Shown: positions 17,934 through 26,024 of the stretch, piece by piece
How positions within the stretch are numbered: the first letter of the stretch is position 1
Layout: the number at the start of each line of letters is the position of its first letter
From: Cryobacterium aureum
GTDB lineage: Bacteria; Actinomycetota; Actinomycetes; Actinomycetales; Microbacteriaceae
Direction: 5' to 3'
NCBI RefSeq assembly: GCF_002954245.1
Contig: NZ_PPTG01000048.1
Coordinates: 496,001-560,000, forward strand
DNA: 64,000 bases
Notes under the pieces: model-generated
Databases searched by the model: none
What the model was told of the DNA's origin: nothing
What the model saw: the letters and a program-made list of their open reading frames with translations, nothing else
Translations under genes and position numbers: made by a program

Positions 17934-18869
17934 ATGCAAGACAGCCCGGCCGCATCCACCCCCTACGAGGTCCTCGGAGTGAGCCCAACCGCGACCGAGG
18001 ATGAGTTGCGTCGCGCCTATCGGTTGCTACTGCGTCAGACCCACCCCGATGTCGGCGGCAGCGCCACCAAATTCCATGCCGTGCAGCTCGCTTGGGAACG
18101 CATCGGCAGTCCGGAGAACCGGGCCGCCTACGATCGTCGCCGCTTCGGTGATCCAGAGCAGTCCGCTCCGGCGGATGCCTACGCCGCCCCCTCCGCCCGC
18201 GGCCCCGCCACCAAATCCAGCCTGAAAACCCGCATGCACGGCCACCCAGGCGGCCAGGCGCGCCTGAGATACCTCGATTTAGTGCGCGAATGGGCTGGCC
18301 GCGGCACGGTCATTAGCGATCCGTACGCCCCCGCGCTGATTCGCAGCGCCCCGAAACTTGTGCGGCACTGCCTGGCGAAGGCGCTGGCCGAAGAGGCCAC
18401 AGCCCAGCTTGTGGCCAATCTCGGCATTGGTTTCACGGCCTGGCACGACATCGACACCGGGGGTCAGACCGACAAACTCGACCACATCGTCCTCGGCCCG
18501 GCCGGACTCTTCGGTCTGCTCTCTGAAGATTGGGGCGGCCAAGTGCAGTTGCGCCGCGGCGAACTGGTCGGCGATGAACTGCCGGAGGAGGATCGCCCGA
18601 TTCACCAGTTCGAGGATGCCGCCCGCTCGATCAGTCGAACGCTGAAGGTACGCTTCACCGCGCTGATCGTCGTACTTCCCGACGGCACCCTTGATGGACC
18701 GGTCTCGCTGCCCAAGCGGGGCAGGCGACCGATGATCATTGTGATTCCGCGGTCCCGCCTGGTCGGCGTGCTGCGCGAGGGACTGACCGGTATGGAACGC
18801 GGCAGCTTCGAGAAAGTTTTCGAGCTGCGCAGCACCCTGCAAAACGGCATCCGCTTCGTGAATACCTAG
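17934..18869 (+). CDS. J-domain protein with C-terminal NERD-like domain
   Basis: A 311-residue protein. Residues about 9-66 are a DnaJ J-domain with the HPD tripeptide (RQTHPDVGG), so it should stimulate an Hsp70 ATPase. After a Pro/Ala linker, residues about 145-230 resemble NERD (nuclease-related) domains: LDHIVLGPAGLFGLL matches the core strand pair. Where active NERD proteins have Asp-x-Lys, this one reads LSEDW, so nuclease activity is doubtful. ATG at 17934 is chosen; an upstream TTG at 17874 is possible. The stop codon shares CTAG with the convergent HAD gene. Confidence 0.8.
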   Translation: MQDSPAASTPYEVLGVSPTATEDELRRAYRLLLRQTHPDVGGSATKFHAVQLAWERIGSPENRAAYDRRRFGDPEQSAPADAYAAPSARGPATKSSLKTRMHGHPGGQARLRYLDLVREWAGRGTVISDPYAPALIRSAPKLVRHCLAKALAEEATAQLVANLGIGFTAWHDIDTGGQTDKLDHIVLGPAGLFGLLSEDWGGQVQLRRGELVGDELPEEDRPIHQFEDAARSISRTLKVRFTALIVVLPDGTLDGPVSLPKRGRRPMIIVIPRSRLVGVLREGLTGMERGSFEKVFELRSTLQNGIRFVNT

Positions 18870-19744
18870 GCCGGCAGGGCCAGCTTCTTCACCCAGTACC
18901 GCAGAAAGGTTGCCCCTGCCTCGTCGTGGATCTGGTCGCCGATCACGATCACGGGGTACGGCCGATCCAGAATGCCGTCGGACGGGCGTACGTCGACGTG
19001 GGATACGTCGTAGCCGGCCTCGTGCAGGTGATCGGCCATGCGATAGTCGCTGCGGGAATCGCCCATTGATCGCCAGAGTCGGGGCAACGGGCCGCTCTTG
19101 GAGAAGTGGGCGAGGGCTCGCTTCGCGGCATGGTCTTTGTCGAGCGTGACCGACTCGATATCGGTTGAGATGATGGTGGGGTCCAGCCGAAACGGAATTT
19201 GACCAGATTCGTCGGGCGACCGGCGATCGTCGAGACGCACGCCGAGCCCATGGTTCACCATGAGCGCAAAAGCGGCGTCGTTGAATGCAGATTGGCGGGC
19301 GAGAAAGTCCGCATGGCTCACATCTGTGCGCTGTTCGACCGAGATCATCGCCTGCTTGGTCTCGTCAAAGAACATCTCGGCTGCGAACGAGTCAACAACC
19401 AGCTGACGCACGTCGTCGATGACGGACGCCGGCAGGGCAACACTCTGATCGACGATGACGTCCCCCATGCCGTCAGGCCCGATCGGAAACCACACCGCGC
19501 CCTTTTCACAGACGCCGTACATGCGAAAGGTCTCAGGCAGCCCTGCCTCGACGAGCGGATCGACAACTTGTTCCCGAATAAAGTCGGCTGAACGCCCGGT
19601 GATGAATGCGATCGGTACGTGTCCGGCCGCCAGAGTGATCAGGTCCGCGAGAATGCTCGGCGTCGCAATGGTGCGCGTGATCGGGCTCGCAATCGGGCCG
19701 TCGACATCGAGGAGCAGTCCGAGCGGCGGCAGGGGAGCAGGCAT
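18866..19744 (-). CDS. HAD-superfamily hydrolase
   Basis: A 292-residue HAD phosphatase of the Cof/sucrose- or trehalose-phosphatase-like type. DVDG near the N-terminus holds the nucleophile and general acid, FITGR is motif II, the Lys in TLDKDHAAKRAL is motif III, and GDSRSDYRM is motif IV with the metal-binding Asp pair. The cap is large (about 100 residues). The substrate is unknown; a sugar phosphate is the usual choice. ATG at 19744 is preferred over TTG at 19762. The 3' end overlaps the convergent J-domain gene by 4 nt. Confidence 0.82.
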   Translation of the reverse strand: MPAPLPPLGLLLDVDGPIASPITRTIATPSILADLITLAAGHVPIAFITGRSADFIREQVVDPLVEAGLPETFRMYGVCEKGAVWFPIGPDGMGDVIVDQSVALPASVIDDVRQLVVDSFAAEMFFDETKQAMISVEQRTDVSHADFLARQSAFNDAAFALMVNHGLGVRLDDRRSPDESGQIPFRLDPTIISTDIESVTLDKDHAAKRALAHFSKSGPLPRLWRSMGDSRSDYRMADHLHEAGYDVSHVDVRPSDGILDRPYPVIVIGDQIHDEAGATFLRYWVKKLALPA

Positions 19745-19838
19745 GTCGCCATTGTTCCACAAGGGTCGCAGCTGAATCGGGCCGCAGCTTGTAGTGGATG
19801 CTGCGCCCGGCCAACCAAACGCCTATCGTTGTAGAAAG

Positions 19839-20219
19839 ATGATTACGCGACGAGAAGTAGCACTGCGCCTGGACATACCGCTGGAAATGGCGGCACGCCA
19901 CGGGATCCCGTCGCGCCTCAGCGAGGGCCAACTCGCCAAACTCGAGGCCGAACCGCCGGCCTGGCTGGTGCAGTCGCGCGCCAATCGCACCGGAAAGAAG
20001 CCCGTTTGGGTGCAATTGACCTGCACGATCTGTGGATACACCGAAGCTGTACGCCCCAAGAAGTGGTGGCCGACGTTTACCTACATCAGTTGTTCGAACC
20101 ACGGTTTCGATGAACTGCCCGAACCGGCCGCCGGCTTTGGCCGCACCGAGTGTGACGGCATCGGCAGCCAGTTCATCGGCATCACCGATGAGGCGCTGAG
20201 CCCGCCCGAACCGAGCTGA
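19839..20219 (+). CDS. conserved hypothetical protein with CxxC
   Basis: A 126-residue protein of unknown function. The first 35 residues resemble a DNA-binding helix-turn-helix (RREVALRLDIPLEMAARHGI). A CTICGY motif and two further cysteines (SCSNH, TECDG) follow, which could bind zinc, and KKWWPTF is aromatic-rich. ATG at 19839 is preferred to an upstream in-frame codon at 19794. Coding bias and spacing fit a real gene. No pathway can be assigned. Confidence 0.7.
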   Translation: MITRREVALRLDIPLEMAARHGIPSRLSEGQLAKLEAEPPAWLVQSRANRTGKKPVWVQLTCTICGYTEAVRPKKWWPTFTYISCSNHGFDELPEPAAGFGRTECDGIGSQFIGITDEALSPPEPS

Positions 20220-20292
20220 CCCGCCCTCCGCGCTGCTGAAAGTACGCTGATCGGGCAGCCGATGGGCACCGCAAGGGGCGTACGATCCAGGT

Positions 20293-20319
20293 ATGAATCT
20301 GAACGCATCGGGTCGTTGA
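20293..20319 (+). CDS. putative leaderless 8-codon upstream ORF
   Basis: TACGAT (20281-20286) lies 6 nt before ATG 20293, the spacing seen at leaderless genes in this window. The ORF encodes MNLNASGR and stops at TGA 20317-20319, 2 nt before the ATG of the LolA-like gene. It could couple or attenuate translation of that gene. It may simply be chance in a short 5' UTR. Confidence 0.35.
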   Translation: MNLNASGR

Positions 20320-20321
20320 CC

Positions 20322-21473
20322 ATGTCCCGCAAATCATTGAAGTGGCTTCCGGCCGTCGTCGTACCTGCCGTCGTCGTCGCAGCTGTCATCGCCGTGCCGC
20401 TTGCGGCCGGTGCTGCCGTCGATTTGCCCGACAAGACGGCCGAGCAGGTTCTGCTCCTGGTCAACGACAGCACGGTGTCGACCTTCTCGGGAACGGTCGC
20501 CCAATCCACTGATCTTGGCCTGCCCAGTCTCGACCTGGGCGCGGGCATGTCAGGGGCCATGCCGAAAGGCACGAGCGATTCCGGTGCCGGGATGTCGTCG
20601 GCCGATGCCGTGAGCACGGCCATCGAACTGCTCAGCGGCTCCCACGAGTTTCGCGTGTACGTCGGTGGCGAGAGCCAGTCCCGCGTACAAATCAAGGACC
20701 GCATGGCTGAACGCGATGTCGTGCACAACGGCAGCGACGTCTGGTTGTACGACTCGAGCACCAACGCGGCGACCCACCTGAGCATTCCGGCCGATCTTCT
20801 GGCCACCGCCCAGTCGAAGGCCGCTGAACTCGACTCGAAGCTCCCGGCCGACCTGTCGACTCCGGCTCAGGTCGCCGAGCGTTTTCTTGAAAACCTAGAC
20901 CCGAGTACAACGGTCTCGGTCGGCACCGACACCCGGGTCGCCGGGCGCAGCGTCTATCAGCTGGTGCTGACTCCGAAAACGACCGACACCCTCGTCGCAT
21001 CCGTTTCGATCGCGGTGGACTCTGAGACCGGCCTGCCGCTGCAGGTGACCGTCGAAGCTCAGGGGCAGAATGCTCCGGCTCTGATGGTGGGATTCACCGC
21101 CATTGACTTCGCGGCTCCGAACGCTGACCTGTTCGATTTCGTGCCGCCGGCCACCGCCGCGGTGACGGAGCAGGCACTACCGACCAGGCCCGACGGCGCT
21201 GACAGCGCTACCGACAGCCACCCGGGCGACCACAGCCCGGCAGCGGTGGATTCCCCGGTCGTCACGGGCACGGGCTGGTCCAGCATCGTCGAGGTGCCCG
21301 CCACCGCAGTACCGGCCGAGTTAGGCGATAACCCCATGCTCGAGCAGCTCACCGAAACCGTCGCGGGTGGACGAGCCCTGACCACGTCGCTCCTGACGGT
21401 ATTCCTGGCCGCCGACGGTCGCGTCTTCGCCGGTGCAGTTCCACTGGCGCAGCTCCAGGCCGCCGCCGAGTGA
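20322..21473 (+). CDS. LolA-like/DUF2092-type secreted protein
   Basis: A 383-residue exported protein. A signal peptide or anchor spans residues about 5-33 (Val/Ala-rich). The body is rich in Ser, Thr, Asp and Ala and has the pattern of the LolA/RseB lipid-carrier-like fold: repeated beta strands with VSTFSGTVAQ and a later SIAVDSETGLPLQVTVEA strand pair. Actinobacterial members often lie beside ABC exporters, as here (21517-23365). A role in binding lipids or sensing envelope stress is inferred. ATG 20322 is chosen because it follows the short upstream ORF directly; 20262 is an alternative. Confidence 0.78.
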   Translation: MSRKSLKWLPAVVVPAVVVAAVIAVPLAAGAAVDLPDKTAEQVLLLVNDSTVSTFSGTVAQSTDLGLPSLDLGAGMSGAMPKGTSDSGAGMSSADAVSTAIELLSGSHEFRVYVGGESQSRVQIKDRMAERDVVHNGSDVWLYDSSTNAATHLSIPADLLATAQSKAAELDSKLPADLSTPAQVAERFLENLDPSTTVSVGTDTRVAGRSVYQLVLTPKTTDTLVASVSIAVDSETGLPLQVTVEAQGQNAPALMVGFTAIDFAAPNADLFDFVPPATAAVTEQALPTRPDGADSATDSHPGDHSPAAVDSPVVTGTGWSSIVEVPATAVPAELGDNPMLEQLTETVAGGRALTTSLLTVFLAADGRVFAGAVPLAQLQAAAE

Positions 21474-21516
21474 CCCGCATCGCAGCGGTCGTCACGGCAA
21501 CGTTTCGAACAATACC

Positions 21517-22503
21517 GTGACTAGCGTCACCCCGGAGCTCACCCCGCCCGCCCAGAGCCTCGCCATCGAGAGTCGGAGTCTCACCAAACGGTTTGGCCGC
21601 CAAACTGCGGTTAACGGCATCGACCTCACTGTTCCCCGCGGCTCCGTATTTGGTTTTCTCGGTCCCAACGGTTCCGGTAAAACCACCACGATTCGTATGC
21701 TGCTGGCCCTCAGCCAGGCCACCAGCGGAACGATCACCGTGCTCGGCCAGAGCATGCCGGCCGGGCTGCACGAGGTGCTACCCCGCGTCGGCGCCCTGGT
21801 TGAAGGTCCCGCGTTCTATCCCTTTCTCTCCGGGGCGGCCAATCTGCGCCGGCTGGACACCGCCGATCGGCACGCGCCAGGTCAGACCCGCCGCGCCCGG
21901 GTGCACCTGGCCCTGGAACGCGTGGGCCTCACCCACGCCGCCGACAAAAAGGTGCAGGCCTATTCACTGGGCATGAAGCAGCGGCTGGGCATTGCCAACG
22001 CCCTGCTGCTCCCCAGGGAGCTGCTCATCCTCGATGAGCCCACAAACGGCCTCGACCCCCAGGGCACCCGGGAAGTGCGCAGCCTCGTGCGCTCCCTGGC
22101 TGCCGAGGGAACGACCGTGTTCGTCTCCAGCCATTTGCTGGCCGAGGTCGAGCAGATGTGCACGCACGCTGCAGTGATGAGCGCCGGCAGCATCGTTGCG
22201 CAGGGCACCCTGGCCGCCCTGCGCGCAGTTGGGGAGGCCCGGATACGCGTGCGCACACCGGATACCGCGGGCGCCCTCCGCGTACTGACCCACCTGGGGC
22301 TGGAGCCAACGCGCGCTCCGCTGGACGATCCTGACCCGAACGTCGTGGTTGCACCGCTGGTCGGTGATAGCTGGCTCCCTGAGGCGATCGTGACCGCTCT
22401 CGTGGCCGGCGGGGTGCGCATTCGCGGCTTCGCGATCGAGGACCCCAGCCTCGAGGAACGCTTCGTCGCTCTGACCGGGGAGGGGTTCGATGTCGTCCAG
22501 TGA
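21517..22503 (+). CDS. ABC transporter ATP-binding protein (DrrA-like)
   Basis: A 328-residue ATPase. GPNGSGKTTT is Walker A, YSLGMKQRLGIA the signature motif, LLILDEPTNGLDP Walker B, and SSHLLAEVEQ the switch His region. A C-terminal extension of about 80 residues matches drug-exporter (CcmA/DrrA) ATPases. The GTG at 21517 avoids overlap with the LolA-like gene. It overlaps the permease start by 14 nt, so together they make a heteromeric exporter. The substrate is unknown; the upstream lipid-carrier-like protein hints at lipids or envelope-active compounds. Confidence 0.92.
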   Translation: MTSVTPELTPPAQSLAIESRSLTKRFGRQTAVNGIDLTVPRGSVFGFLGPNGSGKTTTIRMLLALSQATSGTITVLGQSMPAGLHEVLPRVGALVEGPAFYPFLSGAANLRRLDTADRHAPGQTRRARVHLALERVGLTHAADKKVQAYSLGMKQRLGIANALLLPRELLILDEPTNGLDPQGTREVRSLVRSLAAEGTTVFVSSHLLAEVEQMCTHAAVMSAGSIVAQGTLAALRAVGEARIRVRTPDTAGALRVLTHLGLEPTRAPLDDPDPNVVVAPLVGDSWLPEAIVTALVAGGVRIRGFAIEDPSLEERFVALTGEGFDVVQ

Positions 22504-23365
22504 CGTGCGGCGAGGTGCGCGACCGAGCGTAATGCCAAAGCGCAGCAGCAGCGGATGGTCGCTGCTTGGTTCCGAAATCTCGGTACTGTTCCGTCGACGC
22601 CGAACCTGCGCCATGCTGGCCGCCGTGGCCCTCATCCCGATTCTGCTCGCTGTGGCCGTGCGACTGTCGTCGGAGGCACTGGCCCCGGGGGAAGGACCGC
22701 CGTTTCTGGATCGAGTGACCCAGAACGGCCTGTTCGTCGGCTTCACCGCGATGGTCGTTGCCATTCCGCTGTTCCTGCCGCTGACCATTGGAGTGGTCGC
22801 GGGGGATACCATCGCCGGGGAAGCCGGCCTCGGCACCCTGCGCTACCTGCTGGTGGCGCCGGCCGGCCGCGTGCGGCTCCTGCTCGTCAAATACGCCGGA
22901 GCTGCCCTGTTCTGCCTGGTGGCGACGCTGACCCTCACGGTGTCCGGAGCGATCATCGGGGCGGTACTGTTCCCGGTCGGTCCAGTCACGCTGCTCTCCG
23001 GCGACACCATCAGCGTCAGCGAATCGCTCGCGCGCTCACTGCTGGTGGCCTCCTATGTCACGGTGTCCCTGCTGGGCCTGTCCATGATCGGGCTGTTCAT
23101 CTCTACGCTCACCGACGTTCCCGTCGGGGCCATGGCGGCGACGATCGTGGTCTCGGTGGTCGCGCAGATCCTCGATGTCATCCCGCAGCTGTCCTGGCTG
23201 CACCCGTGGCTGTTCAGCCACTACTGGCTCGGTTTCGCTGACCTGCTGCGGCAGCCTCTCGACCTCGGCTCGTTCGGGCAGAATGCGATCCTGCAGCTGT
23301 GCTACCTGGCCATTTTCGGGGCGTTGGCCTACAGCCGGTTCGTGACCAAGGACATCCTGTCCTGA
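22490..23365 (+). CDS. ABC transporter permease
   Basis: A 291-residue integral membrane protein with about six hydrophobic segments, typical of ABC-2 permeases partnered with DrrA-type ATPases. The N-terminal 30 residues are cytoplasmic and basic. The first membrane span is at about residues 41-60, and a GxxGD/E-like loop (VAGDTIAGEAGLG) precedes the third. The ATG at 22490 lies inside the end of the ATPase gene, so translation is coupled. A strong hairpin follows 18 bp after the stop. Confidence 0.88.
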   Translation: MSSSDVRRGARPSVMPKRSSSGWSLLGSEISVLFRRRRTCAMLAAVALIPILLAVAVRLSSEALAPGEGPPFLDRVTQNGLFVGFTAMVVAIPLFLPLTIGVVAGDTIAGEAGLGTLRYLLVAPAGRVRLLLVKYAGAALFCLVATLTLTVSGAIIGAVLFPVGPVTLLSGDTISVSESLARSLLVASYVTVSLLGLSMIGLFISTLTDVPVGAMAATIVVSVVAQILDVIPQLSWLHPWLFSHYWLGFADLLRQPLDLGSFGQNAILQLCYLAIFGALAYSRFVTKDILS

Positions 23366-23382
23366 CGGAGCCTAGCAACGAG

Positions 23383-23413
23383 ACAGGGCCGGATCCAATG
23401 GATCCGGCCCTGT
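23383..23413. terminator. bidirectional hairpin between ABC permease and tRNA-Leu
   Basis: A perfect 14-bp stem, ACAGGGCCGGATCC (23383-23396) and GGATCCGGCCCTGT (23400-23413), with an AAT loop. There is no U-tract, which is common for actinobacterial terminators. It may end both the rightward ABC operon and the leftward tRNA transcript. Confidence 0.85.
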
Positions 23414-23460
23414 GAACTGTCTCAACCAGTCCTCGTTGATCTCTCGAAAGAAATCTCCGT

Positions 23461-23544
23461 GTCCGAGATGGGAATTGAACCCACACGCCCTTAACGGGCA
23501 CTGGCACCTCAAGCCAGCGCGTCTACCAATTCCGCCACCCGGAC
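23461..23544 (-). tRNA. tRNA-Leu (anticodon GAG)
   Basis: A class II tRNA of 84 nt. The acceptor stem is GTCCGGG paired with CTCGGAC (one G-U pair). The D-arm is GCGGAATTGGTAGACGC. The anticodon stem CTGGC/GCCAG encloses loop TTGAGGT with anticodon GAG, reading CUC and CUU. The long variable arm is CCCGTTAAGGG, and the T-arm is GTGGG-TTCAATT-CCCAT. The CCA end is not encoded; the next bases are ACGGAG. Confidence 0.97.
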
Positions 23545-23650
23545 TGGGTGAAACGGCCTCCGGATGAACCGGCTGCCGAGGTAATAACTTAGCACGGATT
23601 AGAACCCCCGTTGTGTCACCGGCACCGGTGCCGACGGGTAGCGTTTGACC

Positions 23651-25018
23651 ATGGCTTCCCTTTCGAACATGCCCCCGGCCGCAAAATCCGCTGAATCAGT
23701 GGCTCGCCCGCCGATAGCGCTCGCCCAGAAACTTGATCTGACTGCGAAGATCGCGCGGGATCTCATCCGCTTCGACACCACGAACTACGGTGAGGGGCGT
23801 TCCAACGGCGAAACGGATGCCGCCGAGTACGTGGCCGAGAAGCTGCGCGCCCTCGGCCTGAAACCCGAGCTGTTCGATTCCGAACCGGGCCGCACCAGTG
23901 TGGTGGCGCGGGTGAAGGGACGCGATGCGTCGCGACCAGCCCTGGTCGTGCACGGTCATCTCGATGTCGTACCGGCCGACGCGGCCAACTGGAGCGTCGA
24001 CCCGTTCGCCGGCGTCATCAAGGACGGACTGCTCTGGGGTCGTGGCGCTGTCGACATGAAGAACATGGACGCGATGATCCTGGCCTCGCTGCAGGACGTG
24101 ATCGGCGCCCAAGGCGCACCGGAGCGTGACCTTGTCATCGCGTTCTTCGCCGATGAGGAGGCGGGCGGCGTGCTCGGCTCGCACTTTCTAGTCAAAGCGC
24201 ATCCGCACCTGTTCGACGGGGCCACCGAAGCGATCAGCGAGGTCGGCGGCTACTCGATCACTCTCGGCGGCAAACGTGCCTACCTGCTGCAAACCGGGGA
24301 GAAGGCGCTGATCTGGGTCAAGCTCGTCGCGCGCGGTGAGGCCGGACACGGCTCCCGTATGCACCCGAACAACGCCGTCACCCGGCTCGCGGAGGCCGTG
24401 GCGAAACTCGGGCGGCACGAATGGCCGATTCGCCTGACCGATACGACCGAGCAGCTGCTCGGCGAAATCGCCCGCATTCTCGATGTCGATCCGCAACGGG
24501 TCGGCCCCGACGAGCTCGCCCTGGCTACCGGCACAGCATCCGGTTTCATCCAGGCCAGCCTGCGCACGACGGCCAACCCCACCGGACTGACCGCCGGTTA
24601 CAAGCACAACGTAATCCCCGATATGGCCGAAGCGCTCATCGACATTCGTTCGCTGCCGGGCGAGGAAGACCTCGTACTCGCCCAGATTCAGGAGATTGTC
24701 GGTTCCGACATAGAGATCGTCACGATGCACCGCGACATCGGGTTGGAGACCGAATTCAGCGGACCCCTGATCGAGGCGGTCGTGGGCACCCTGGAGCGCC
24801 ACGACCCCGGGGCACCGGTGTTGCCGTACCTGTTGTCGGCAGGAACGGACAACAAGGCGCTGAGTACCCTCGGCATCAAGGGGTACGGCTTTGCACCGCT
24901 TCGCCTCCCGGCTGACTTGGACTTTCCTGCAATGTTCCACGGGGTGGATGAGCGGGTGCCGCTGGACGCATTAGTGTTTGGCAGGCAGGTTCTGACCGAC
25001 CTGCTGTCCAGCTATTGA
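23651..25018 (+). CDS. M20/M25/M40 family metallohydrolase
   Basis: A 455-residue di-zinc hydrolase of the ArgE/DapE/ACY1 group. The metal-site motifs are HGHLDVVP (His and Asp), WGRGAVDMKN (bridging Asp), ADEEAGG (catalytic Glu and metal Glu) and a C-terminal His in MFHGVDE. GEAGHGS marks the lid/dimer domain. Substrates may be dipeptides or N-acyl amino acids; no specific one can be named. TAGCGT (23639-23644) lies 6 nt before ATG 23651, so the transcript is likely leaderless; the upstream TTG at 23645 is rejected. Confidence 0.91.
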   Translation: MASLSNMPPAAKSAESVARPPIALAQKLDLTAKIARDLIRFDTTNYGEGRSNGETDAAEYVAEKLRALGLKPELFDSEPGRTSVVARVKGRDASRPALVVHGHLDVVPADAANWSVDPFAGVIKDGLLWGRGAVDMKNMDAMILASLQDVIGAQGAPERDLVIAFFADEEAGGVLGSHFLVKAHPHLFDGATEAISEVGGYSITLGGKRAYLLQTGEKALIWVKLVARGEAGHGSRMHPNNAVTRLAEAVAKLGRHEWPIRLTDTTEQLLGEIARILDVDPQRVGPDELALATGTASGFIQASLRTTANPTGLTAGYKHNVIPDMAEALIDIRSLPGEEDLVLAQIQEIVGSDIEIVTMHRDIGLETEFSGPLIEAVVGTLERHDPGAPVLPYLLSAGTDNKALSTLGIKGYGFAPLRLPADLDFPAMFHGVDERVPLDALVFGRQVLTDLLSSY

Positions 25019-25107
25019 CCTGAGCCCTGCCTGACCCAGGTGCGTCCGGGCTCGCTGGACAATTTGAGTAGCCCGAATATTCCGAGTAATCCGAGAAAGC
25101 GAAGCGT

Positions 25108-25962
25108 GTGGATTTTCTGAATGCCATCATCCTGGGCCTCGTTCAGGGGTTGACCGAGTTCCTTCCGGTGTCGTCGAGCGCCCATATCACCATCGTCGGC
25201 CAGTTTCTCGGCACCGGTGAAGACCCGGGGGCTCGGTTCACGGCCATCACCCAGATCGGTACCGAGGCTGCGGTCGTCATCTTCTTTTGGCGTGACATCG
25301 TGCGCATCATCGGCCAGTGGGCGAAATCTCTCACCGGTCGGGTTTCCCGCAAGGATCCGGATGCCCGCATGGGCTGGCTGATCATCCTGGGCTCGCTGCC
25401 CATCATCGTTCTCGGCCTGCTGTTTCAGAATCAGATCGAGACCGTGCTGCGCTCGCTCTGGATCACCGCCACCATGCTCATCGTCTTCGGAATTCTGCTC
25501 GGTATCGCCGACCAAGTCGGTGCCAAGCGGCGCCGACTGCAGGACATCACCTACGGGCACGGCGCAATCTACGGTTTCGCCCAGGCTCTCGCGCTCATCC
25601 CAGGGGTGTCCCGGTCAGGCGGTACCATCACCGCCGGGCTGTTCCTCGGTTACGAGCGCGCCGCTGCGGCCCGCTACGCCTTCCTGCTGGCGATTCCCGC
25701 CGTGCTCGGCAGCGGCTTTTACCAGGTCTACAAGTCCATCGCCGATCCCTGCCTGGCCGGCGCGACCACCTGCACTCCAGAAATTTTCGGACCGCTCGAA
25801 ACCCTCGTGGCAACGATCATCGCCTTTTTCGTGGGTCTCGGCGTGATCGCCTTCTTCATGAACTACATCTCCAAGCGCAGCTTTCTGCCGTTCGTGATCT
25901 ATCGCATCCTGCTCGGCATCGTGCTATTCGTGCTCCTCGGCACCAACGTCATCTCGGCTTAG
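25108..25962 (+). CDS. uppP: undecaprenyl-diphosphatase
   Basis: A 284-residue polytopic membrane enzyme that dephosphorylates undecaprenyl pyrophosphate to recycle the lipid carrier for cell-wall synthesis; it gives bacitracin resistance when abundant. The signatures are [13 protein letters not shown] (about 14-26), with the catalytic Glu and Ser cluster, and [10 protein letters not shown] (about 168-177) with the catalytic Arg. About eight membrane spans are visible. The start is GTG at 25108. Confidence 0.95.
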   Translation: MDFLNAIILGLVQGLTEFLPVSSSAHITIVGQFLGTGEDPGARFTAITQIGTEAAVVIFFWRDIVRIIGQWAKSLTGRVSRKDPDARMGWLIILGSLPIIVLGLLFQNQIETVLRSLWITATMLIVFGILLGIADQVGAKRRRLQDITYGHGAIYGFAQALALIPGVSRSGGTITAGLFLGYERAAAARYAFLLAIPAVLGSGFYQVYKSIADPCLAGATTCTPEIFGPLETLVATIIAFFVGLGVIAFFMNYISKRSFLPFVIYRILLGIVLFVLLGTNVISA

Positions 25963-26024
25963 CAGTAGCGAGCCCGGCCAGGCCGGCGCGCGAAGCGCTG
26001 CCCAGGGAAAGCTAGGCTGATTGA

